Below are positions 56,750 to 64,000 of a DNA stretch of 64,000 nt, piece after piece (position 1 is the stretch's first letter; the number at the start of each line of letters is the position of its first letter). The notes beneath the pieces were generated by a model that was given only the letters and a program-made list of their open reading frames with translations, did no database searches and was not told the DNA's origin. The position numbers and the translations under genes were made by a program. Source of the DNA: Laburnicola sp. R22_1 (lineage: Eukaryota > Ascomycota > Dothideomycetes > Pleosporales > Didymosphaeriaceae); assembly GCA_014281115.1 (NCBI GenBank), contig JACONQ010000003.1, forward strand, positions 1,054,001-1,118,000, given 5' to 3'.

Positions 56750-58342
56750 TTATAATTGCCATTGAGTACACATAGATTCAAGCGCTACAGCTGCTGTAGC
56801 TACTGCAACCCTTTCTAAAGCGCTTGATATAGTATATTTACGTTGCTGAGCTGCTAAAGCCTTAGCTGCGCGCATACCCTCCATAATAGTCTCTACCTCT
56901 GCAAAGCGTTAATTTGGGTCTATCTGAACGCGCTTTCGTGGCCGGTGAGAGCTAGTAGTCTGTAGATAATACTTAAGGCGTCTTTTCTCTAATTCTAGCC
57001 CTGCAGCTCTAGCATTCGCAGCTGCTAGCGCCTTACCTGCTTTTTGTAGGAGGAGCCGGGTCCTACGACCTAGGTTTTTGAGGCTCTGGACGTCGCGCTG
57101 CGCCAAGTAGAGATCCCGAGGGCCTTAAGGGGTAGAGAGGAAGCTCTGAGGCTGCTGCTGAGGTTGCTGCTGAGGCGTAGGCGTTGTAGGCCTCTAAGAG
57201 ACCTGCGACGAGCTAAGCACGTGATTAATGTTGAATGGGCAGATACCAGCAGCCTGCTAACTAGCTCGAATCACACGCTCTGTGAAGCCTTCCTCCCTAG
57301 CTTGATAGTAGCAGGCAATAAAGCGCTCCTTCTTAACAGGCGCGGCGTCGTCAAGCGATGCGAGCTCCTGGATCTGGCGTCGGTAACTAGACTTAATTAC
57401 CAAGAAAGGAGCGAGATCTAGAGGCTGTAGGACGTGAGAGGAGTGCGCAGGTAGGTATAGGAGCTCAATTCGATGCTGTTTACAGAGCTAGAGGAACTCA
57501 ATATCAATATGGCTGCTATGGCCGTTAAGAATAAGCAGGCGGTACTGGCCGTTAGCTGGCGCCGTCTTAGGGATAAATATGCGCTGCAGCCACTTAACAC
57601 CTATCGCATTTGACGTCCATCCATTCTTGGAGGTTGTATAGAGCCAGTCGGGTATTAATTTGGCTGGGAACCAGGTAGTCTGCAGGCTCTGGCCCTTGAA
57701 GATAACTACGCAGCGCAGCTTCCGCCCTGTTGCCAATACGCACTCAATTATTAAGACCCACTCGCAATTCTCTGGCGACTTAACATAAGCCTTCTTCTTT
57801 AATGCCCTAGTAAGGACTCTAGTGTTAGTACATACACCTAGCGCAATGCTAGTCTTATCCATATTATACGTATTCTCCATCTGTATATTAAGTCGCTGTC
57901 AAGTCTGCTCATAGAGCTCTAGGAACGCGCGGAGCTGTTCTGGCGTAGCTGCCTCAGCTCTCTGGGCGTTAAGCTTCCGGCCTACTACTGAGGCGACGCG
58001 TGGCTGGCGCTTAATGAAGTGTGAGAGCCAGAGCTTGCCGACAGGCTGATTGTCGCCGTTTATGCGCAGAATTCGATTCGCCATCTCTCGCGCGCGAGCG
58101 TGTGGAGGAGGATAGCCGCGTGCGTCTTCTTTAAGGATCCATTCAACAAGGAAATCCTCTTGTAGAGGAGTCAATCGCTGCTGGTGTTGATGGCTGAGCG
58201 CGCTCGTTGTTGCGCCACAGAGTCGCGTTGATAGCGTAGATTGAGGGATATTGTACGCCTTTGCAGCTGCGCGTTGGCTAGAATAAAGACCTGCGTTGAA
58301 ATCGCTGATAGCTGATTGTATAGCTAGCTCACGGGCGTCCAT
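56750..58342 (-). pseudogene. Fot1-like transposase with six in-frame stops
   Basis: From Met 58342 to the terminal stop at 56750 the frame is exactly 531 codons, the normal size for Fot1-type transposases, with no frameshift. The N-terminus is a psq-type helix-turn-helix (IPQSTLSTRL) plus a CENP-B/Tc5-type DNA-binding domain (HFIKRQPRVAS). The DDE endonuclease core shows NTYNMDKT for the first aspartate region, NGHSSHI, and LPAHSSHVLQPLD. The C-terminus is a coiled coil. Internal stops are at 57899 (TGA), 57488, 57257, 57194 (TAG), 57125 and 56909 (TAA). The TGA and TAG codons sit where the family usually has Trp-type codons and the TAA codons fit former CAA Gln codons, so every stop is explained by one G-to-A or C-to-T change. 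Confidence 0.93.
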
Positions 58343-58348
58343 TTTGAT

Positions 58349-58444
58349 GAGCGTTGTTGAGAGATATCGCGTGTTTTGTTCAGGGTGCGCGTTTCGGTGG
58401 GGTGATCAGGAACCCTATGTGATCAATAACTATATAGCCGAGCT
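58349..58444 (-). repeat. Right terminal inverted repeat of the Fot1-like element
   Basis: Pairs with 56655-56749. The transposase start codon lies seven bases inside it. Confidence 0.95.
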
Positions 58445-58563
58445 TAGTTATATATACGTACTTACTTTACTAATCTTTTTTAATTACTTTTAATAAATTT
58501 TATTGTACTATCTATTTAGCTATTTATTAAATAGTTTTAAGTATTAAATATTTAGTTATTTTT

Positions 58564-58596
58564 CCCTCCCTTCCTTCCCTCCCTTCCTTCCCTCCC
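58564..58596 (+). repeat. 13-bp pyrimidine tandem repeat, 2.5 copies
   Basis: Two perfect copies of ccctcccttcctt followed by ccctccc, strictly pyrimidine on the plus strand, inside otherwise AT-rich DNA. Confidence 0.95.
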
Positions 58597-58984
58597 GACT
58601 TCACAGGGTTTTCTTTCAACTGAGGAGTATAATAAGGGTGTACCTCATTTAATGTAACAAAATAAGCACCATGTTCCGATATTTAGGAGACCACCGAGTC
58701 ACACCGCCGTTGCACCACAAAGTAGATAAAGCACATGCAGGTACCTCTAAGGGTCGTAGTTTAGATAGGATGTATTAATTTGCACGCAAGGTGAATTTGT
58801 ATATATATAGTATAATAGGTAGAGATAGAATTTCGCTTAGCTCTTCTTACTCCCCTAAAACTTAACTAAAACTAACTTTAATACTAGTAGCTAATTTAAT
58901 AGCTCTCTATTTAGCTAATTATACTAGTATAAAATACCTATTATATACTTTTATTACTAATAAAAATAGTTTTTATTATATATT

Positions 58985-59107
58985 ATGTGGCATTAAATTA
59001 ACTACCTAGAGATAGCACGACAAAGGCTTTTATCTCAAATAACATAACAAAAAAGCAGAGCCCCCTGCTTAGTAATTAAAAAGAGCGTAAAAAGGTAATA
59101 AAAAAGA
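58985..59107 (+). repeat. Dispersed repeat, mutated copy in the AT-rich island
   Basis: Aligns with 21085-21212. Compared with that copy, many differences replace G or C by A or T, for example ggggtagg against agagatag, tttcatc against ttttatc, and acatgac against acataac. Confidence 0.8.
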
Positions 59108-59560
59108 TTATATATTATATATATATTATATAACTTATAATAACACTAATACTAACTCTATTATATAGCTTTTACCTTACTATAGCTATATTACTAATAC
59201 TAACTATAATTTTAGTTTTATCTATATTATTAATTTTTATTTTTAGTACTATTTTACTAAAGTTACTTTTAGTTTTTACTATTACTAAATAAACTACTAT
59301 TATATTTAGTTTAACTACTTTATTATATAAATAAATACTATACTAATATTAATTAAAAACTAAACTAAATATAAAAATACTTATACTAAAGCTAAAAACT
59401 AACTAGCTATTTAGTACTTTAGGCCTTTTAATAAATAGCTAAATAAATAGTTTAATATAGTCTATTAAGCTTAACTATAGAATATTAGTAGCATAACTAG
59501 CGTACCTATATATAACTATTACTAGGAGAGTAGAGCTTAGCTGCGACAAGCGGCACCCTT

Positions 59561-60128
59561 GAATTTCCATTAGTTGCGTTATTGGCCTCGCTTGTTTATT
59601 ATTTATATTATGCAGAATAGGATCTCCGATCTCCTACATCCGGCTCTCACGGCACTGTCCATCGTCAGGTGCACTTCTATCACTATCTGCGATGATTGAT
59701 AATTTCGTTAGGATGCCTTTAGACCGGCCGGTGGCTGTTGAGCCAGTTGAGCCACGCGCTCTTACTGGTTAGTCGTGGCCAGCGCGGTTTTCGCGACAAT
59801 GACGCCACCCCACTTCCAATCGCCACCCACCATCGCTATGACTCACCTGCGCGTTTTGTGCGGTCCGAGCTGATGCGCTTTTTGTGCGGTCCGCCACCTG
59901 TTTGCCAGAAGATTCATTGGCACAGCTCCCAATACTCCGTCCTACAATCCACCGCCCAGTCGCTGCCTTTGTTTTCAGATCAAGCAAACCCGGCTGTACC
60001 GTCGGCTGTTTATCAACCAACCCAGGCCTTCCACCGCAAACCTCCCTCTCGGCACGGCCATATACTGGGATATTCAACTACACGCGTATTGTCCCATCTA
60101 TCCGGTTATTTCTACTGCATTCCCGAGT
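59561..60128. promoter_or_regulatory. Upstream region of the copper ATPase gene
   Basis: About 570 bp of normal composition between the AT-rich island and the first start codon. It must hold the copper ATPase promoter. No copper- or iron-response site is certain by eye. Confidence 0.4.
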
Positions 60129-63100
60129 ATGCATTCTGGCAAACTACAGCAGTTGGAGCCTATCATGGTCACGACAACATTATTCATTTCGAATTTGCAC
60201 TGCCCATCATGCATAGAGATCATCCAAGACACTTTAAAGGCATTCGCGCCGGCGCTCGAATTCCTTTCATATTCTATTGTGTCGCATTCCGTTGTCCTGC
60301 GCCATACGACATCCCTTGCAGTGCAGGATATTGCTGGAACTCTCGAGGCAGCCGGATTCGAGATACACAGCATATTTCAGGATAACAAGACGGTGTTTGC
60401 CCCGGTAGAAGTGTGTCATTTCGAAGACCGTAGCAAAGAGTGGGAAAACAGTTTGGAGCACGCAGTGGCGAAGTGGTTCCAAACAAGACTTCCGAGCGGT
60501 TCAAGAGAAGACATGCACAAGCGGCAAAAACATGTTCAGCAGTGTGAGCAGTGCAAAGCGGAGGAAGGAGGGGTGCAACTGAGTACCAACAACGACGAAG
60601 AGAAGATGTTTCCCTTCAAACCGCAACCCGTTGTGACGGCAAAAGACTTCGACAAAACCGACAGCATCAATAGCGCAAGCTCTCCGATACTTGAAAGCAT
60701 AGCCGTCGATGCTTCATCGGCAGCTGTGACTTGCAAAGCGACGATAGGGATATCTGGAATGACATGCAGCTCTTGCGTGAGCAGCATCACACATGCTGTC
60801 CAGCAGCTGCCCTTCGTTCGGTCAATCGACGTCAATCTGCTCACCAACAGCAGTACGGTCTTTTTCGAAGGCAAGGAGAGGCTTGGGGAGATAGTGACAA
60901 CCATCGAAAATGCAGGCTTTGATGCCACGGTGGAGAAGTCGGAGCATCTTGACACATGGCGAGCAACGTACGCCATCGGGGGGATGACTTGCAGCGCTTG
61001 TGTCGGAAATATATCACGAGCGTTGGAACGGTACGCCTGGATCGAAAAGGTCGACGTCAACCAAGTCACCAATAGCGCCACGGTTGTGTTCGCGGGGAGA
61101 CACAAGGTCGAGCAGATTATGCAGACGATCGAGGACGCTGGTTATGAGGCAACACTGGACCAAGTGGTGCCAGCAAATGCACCGAACCAGGAGAGCGTCG
61201 ATAGGTCTGTGGGCATTCGCATTGAAGGCATGTTTTGCCACCACTGTCCGCTTGACATTACCCAGAGATTGACAGAAGATCACCGCGAGCATGGCCTGGA
61301 GGTTGATAGGCACACATTCTCGGAGACATCTCCAATCTTGAACATCACCTATAAACCAAGTTCACCAGCCTTTACTATCCGCGATATTTTCTGCTCGATC
61401 GAGAGCTTGAATCCGAACTTCAGACCTTCTATCTATCATCCACCAACGATCGAAGAGCGTGCCCGCGAAATGCATGCACAAGAGCGGAGGCGGGTCTTGT
61501 TTCGATTGCTACTCTCTTTTGTCATTGCTATACCCACATTTATCCTCGGCATCGTTTTCATGAGTCTCGTGAAAGAGACGAACCCAGTTCGCCGCTACGT
61601 CATGCAGCCAATGTGGGCTGGAAATGCTACGCGACTCAGCTGGGCACTCTTTATTCTGGCGACGCCCGTATACTTCCTCGCAGCAGATACGTTCCACCGC
61701 AGAGCCATCAGAGAGGTCAAAGCCATGTGGCGACCCGGAAGCCGCACTCCATTCCTCCATCGCTTTCTTCGATTTGGCAGTATGAACATGCTCATGTCGC
61801 TCGGTACAAGCATTGCATACTTTGCTTCAGTGGTCGAGCTAGGGTTGGCTGCAGCGAAGAAATCTTCAGGGTCTATGAACGACTCATACTTCGATGCAGT
61901 AGTCTTCTTGACCATGTTCATCCTTATTGGGCGCTTCCTCGAAGCATACAGCAAGGCGAAGACTAGCGATGCGGTCACGTCACTTGGCAACCTCAGACCG
62001 AAGGAGGCCGTCTTGGTAAATCCTGCAAAGGGAGACACCCAAATAGCGACAGAATTACTCGAAGTCGGCGACACCGTCCGTGTTCATCACGGAACCTCAC
62101 CGCCGTTTGATGGTATTGTTATCGACGGGAAATCCATCTTCGACGAGTCTAGCCTTACTGGAGAATCCCGCCCTGTTAAGAAAGGTATGGGAGACACCGT
62201 CTATTCCGGCACTATCAACAAGGACGCACCAGTCAAAATCAAGATCACCACAATTGCAGGCACTTCGATGCTCGATCAGATTATTAACGCCGTCCGCGAG
62301 GGCCAGACCCGCCGAGCGCCTGTCGAACGCGTCGCCGACACCATCACTAGTCACTTTGTTCCGTTTGTCGTCCTCGTCGCGTTAACTACTTGGCTGGTCT
62401 GGCTCATTCTCGGAACTGCTGGAGGTATACCAAAGGACTGGATGAATGAGGGCTCTGGTGGCTGGGCTCTTTGGTCTCTGCGCTTCGCCATTGCTGTGTT
62501 CGTTGTCGCATGTCCCTGTGGCATTGGTCTGGCGGCGCCGACTGCGCTTTTTGTTGGCGGCGGTCTTGCTGCGAAGCACGGTATTCTTGTCAAAGGTGGT
62601 GGGGAGGCGTTCCAAGAGGCGAGCACACTCGACTGCATCGTCTTTGACAAGACTGGCACGTTGACTCAGGGCGGGGATCCTGCTGTGACCGACCACAGCT
62701 TTACTTCAAAGGAGGATCCTGCCAATATCTTCGGTTTTGTTAAAACTCTTGAGGAAAACAGCAACCACCCTGTGGCTAAAGCGGTGGTCGCCTTCTGCAA
62801 GACCAAGACGTTCAATACCCCGAAGACGGTTACTGTGGACGAGGTACCAGGCAAGGGTCTGAGAGGTACTTTTGCGTTAGGTGATCGAGAGATGACCATC
62901 ATCATCGGCAACGAGGCGTTCATGACAGACCATCATGTGGCAATCCCATCTAATCAAGCTTCAGCACTACAGACATGGAAGACACGTGGAGAGTCCGTGG
63001 CCCTGGTTGGTTTGCTTGTTCAGGCGCCGGACGAAGGCAATATCGCAACAGAGCAAAAATTCGAGCTTGCCTGCATATTCGCCATTGCCGATCCGCTCCG

Positions 63101-63845
63101 CCCCGAGGCCTTCAAAGTGATCAGCCAGCTGAAAAAACGAGGTATCGAAGTTTGGATGCTATCCGGAGATAATCCAACGACAGCCAACGCTGTCGGCTCC
63201 CAAGTCGGGATCTCAGCCTCCAACATCATCGCAGGCGTCTTGCCAGACGAGAAAGCTGAGAAGATCAAGCATCTCCAGAAAACACTTACCAAAACTCGTA
63301 AACCTACCCTCTCCTTTCTCGGCTCATCGAAGCAAAAGCGCGCCACGGTCGCCATGGTAGGAGACGGTATCAATGACGCTCCTGCCCTCTCCACAGCCGA
63401 CCTGTCCATCGCCATCGGCTCCGGCTCCGACATTGCCCTTTCCTCTTCCTCCTTCATCCTAATCAACTCGCACCTTACCTCTCTGCTCACGCTACTCGAC
63501 CTCTCGCGCGTCGTCTTCCGCCGCGTCTACTTCAACTTCGGCTGGGCGCTCGTCTACAACGTCATCGCCATGCCTATAGCCGCCGGCGTCCTGTACCCCA
63601 TCACCACGGGCGCGAAGACGATGGATATACACCATAATGGGGTGGGTATGGAGGGAGGTGTGGGTACGGGGGATTCGGGGATGAGGCATGTGAGGTTGGA
63701 TCCGGTGTGGGCCAGCTTGGCGATGGCGTTGAGTAGTGTGAGTGTGGTGTGTAGCAGTTTGGCGTTGAGGAGTGGGATCCCGGGGGTGGGGTTCAAGGTG
63801 CGTGATATGAGTGTAGAGGATGGGGCGCGAAAGGAAGAGGTTTAA
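60129..63845 (+). CDS. CCC2: Copper-transporting P1B-type ATPase (Ccc2/ATP7-like)
   Basis: Late-Golgi pump that moves Cu(I) into the secretory lumen for multicopper oxidases such as Fet3 and laccases. Single exon, up to 1238 residues; the Met at 60165 (MVTTTLF) is a likely alternative start. Four N-terminal metal-binding domains are visible: LHCPSC (Cys25, Cys28), GMTCSSC (Cys213, Cys216), GMTCSAC (Cys288, Cys291) and GMFCHHC (Cys370, Cys373). Then come the membrane helices, the actuator TGES (677-680), the CPC ion motif in transmembrane helix 6 (795-797), the phosphorylation site DKTGT (Asp840), the HP motif (His880) and the hinge GDGIND (1078-1083). All catalytic motifs are intact. Yeast Ccc2 has two metal-binding domains. 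The gene starts about 0.6 kb from the AT-rich island. Confidence 0.97.
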   Translation: MHSGKLQQLEPIMVTTTLFISNLHCPSCIEIIQDTLKAFAPALEFLSYSIVSHSVVLRHTTSLAVQDIAGTLEAAGFEIHSIFQDNKTVFAPVEVCHFEDRSKEWENSLEHAVAKWFQTRLPSGSREDMHKRQKHVQQCEQCKAEEGGVQLSTNNDEEKMFPFKPQPVVTAKDFDKTDSINSASSPILESIAVDASSAAVTCKATIGISGMTCSSCVSSITHAVQQLPFVRSIDVNLLTNSSTVFFEGKERLGEIVTTIENAGFDATVEKSEHLDTWRATYAIGGMTCSACVGNISRALERYAWIEKVDVNQVTNSATVVFAGRHKVEQIMQTIEDAGYEATLDQVVPANAPNQESVDRSVGIRIEGMFCHHCPLDITQRLTEDHREHGLEVDRHTFSETSPILNITYKPSSPAFTIRDIFCSIESLNPNFRPSIYHPPTIEERAREMHAQERRRVLFRLLLSFVIAIPTFILGIVFMSLVKETNPVRRYVMQPMWAGNATRLSWALFILATPVYFLAADTFHRRAIREVKAMWRPGSRTPFLHRFLRFGSMNMLMSLGTSIAYFASVVELGLAAAKKSSGSMNDSYFDAVVFLTMFILIGRFLEAYSKAKTSDAVTSLGNLRPKEAVLVNPAKGDTQIATELLEVGDTVRVHHGTSPPFDGIVIDGKSIFDESSLTGESRPVKKGMGDTVYSGTINKDAPVKIKITTIAGTSMLDQIINAVREGQTRRAPVERVADTITSHFVPFVVLVALTTWLVWLILGTAGGIPKDWMNEGSGGWALWSLRFAIAVFVVACPCGIGLAAPTALFVGGGLAAKHGILVKGGGEAFQEASTLDCIVFDKTGTLTQGGDPAVTDHSFTSKEDPANIFGFVKTLEENSNHPVAKAVVAFCKTKTFNTPKTVTVDEVPGKGLRGTFALGDREMTIIIGNEAFMTDHHVAIPSNQASALQTWKTRGESVALVGLLVQAPDEGNIATEQKFELACIFAIADPLRPEAFKVISQLKKRGIEVWMLSGDNPTTANAVGSQVGISASNIIAGVLPDEKAEKIKHLQKTLTKTRKPTLSFLGSSKQKRATVAMVGDGINDAPALSTADLSIAIGSGSDIALSSSSFILINSHLTSLLTLLDLSRVVFRRVYFNFGWALVYNVIAMPIAAGVLYPITTGAKTMDIHHNGVGMEGGVGTGDSGMRHVRLDPVWASLAMALSSVSVVCSSLALRSGIPGVGFKVRDMSVEDGARKEEV

Positions 63846-64000
63846 TTAGGGGGTTGGGGGAGCAGAATCGCAAGCATGGTTATGATTCACATTTGATAGT
63901 AGCTCAATAATAGCTGACGGTTGTAGTAGTTTATCCAGCTTTTTTTGAGTGCAAAGATTCTGATGTATGAAATGTTGACTGGTTAAAGGATGTCAAGGAA
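63846..64000. other. 3' flank of the copper ATPase gene
   Basis: 155 bp to the window edge; presumably the 3' untranslated region. Nothing else is seen. Confidence 0.5.

Larger units (their letters stand above)
56655..58444 (-). mobile_element. Fot1-like (pogo/Tc1-mariner) DNA transposon, complete but inactivated
   Basis: The element is 1790 bp with long terminal inverted repeats: 56655-56749 and 58349-58444, about 95 bp, both starting AGCTCGGCTATATAG at their outer ends and differing at three positions. TA dinucleotides flank both ends (56653-56654 and 58445-58446), the target duplication expected of this superfamily. It carries one transposase reading frame on the minus strand, abutting the right inverted repeat. 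The internal sequence has no deletions. The right flank passes directly into an AT-rich island. Confidence 0.95.
58445..59560. repeat. AT-rich, RIP-like island
   Basis: Very AT-rich sequence dominated by TA-containing words such as tatta, actaa and tagct, with no gene. It begins at the right end of the Fot1-like element and ends abruptly near 59530-59560 where composition returns to normal. It contains the mutated copy of the dispersed repeat (58985-59107) and a 13-bp pyrimidine tandem repeat (58564-58596). The composition matches DNA processed by repeat-induced point mutation. The original elements cannot be identified by eye. Confidence 0.85.

Overview
The window looks like nuclear DNA of a filamentous ascomycete, most probably a Dothideomycete of the Pleosporales type. 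This is inferred from short introns (mostly 44-60 nt) with GT-AG ends and CTAAC-like branch points, fungal gene families (PIR-like and GPI-anchored wall proteins, DUF1996, FSH hydrolase, a Fot1-like transposon), compact divergent and convergent gene spacing, and one AT-rich island with the marks of repeat-induced point mutation (RIP). No bacterial features (operons, ribosome binding sites, CRISPR) are present. Exon coordinates were worked out by hand from splice signals, reading phase and family conservation.

Layout. 0.8-20.9 kb is a dense housekeeping block: tRNA dihydrouridine synthase Dus2, a Grx3/4 (PICOT) monothiol glutaredoxin, ribosome-assembly factor Rpf2, the Fe-S targeting factor Mms19, NAD-dependent methylenetetrahydrofolate dehydrogenase Mtd1, a very large F-box protein, and actin-binding protein Abp1. 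22-28 kb is sparser and richer in fast-evolving genes: a small internally duplicated protein, an FSH-family hydrolase, a cysteine-rich small secreted protein and a secreted DUF1996 protein, followed by an intron-containing tRNA-Pro. 29-37 kb holds dynein intermediate chain, F1Fo-ATP synthase subunit e, a one-helix membrane protein and the mitochondrial/peroxisomal fission dynamin Dnm1. 38-46 kb is an accessory, wall and surface stretch: a protein with 33-residue tandem repeats, a PIR-like wall protein, a secreted PEBP, two serine/threonine-rich GPI-type proteins and a cysteine-rich orphan frame. 47.7-56.3 kb has a small basic nuclear-type protein, a SET/MYND protein, another small secreted protein, a GT34 galactosyl/mannosyltransferase and a GRF zinc-finger protein. 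56.65-58.45 kb is a complete Fot1/pogo transposon killed by six nonsense codons, followed by an AT-rich island up to about 59.55 kb. The window ends with a four-metal-binding-domain copper P-type ATPase (Ccc2).

How the genes relate. There is no biosynthetic cluster or operon-like unit. Functional echoes include two cytosolic Fe-S/iron factors (Grx3/4 and Mms19) flanking Rpf2, and a divergent pair of secreted-protein genes at 25.6-27.9 kb. The least explained items are the 33-residue repeat protein, the cysteine-rich orphan frame at 43.6 kb, the two small secreted proteins with awkward gene structures, and a dispersed repeat present once in ordinary DNA (21.1 kb) and once in mutated form inside the AT-rich island (59.0 kb).
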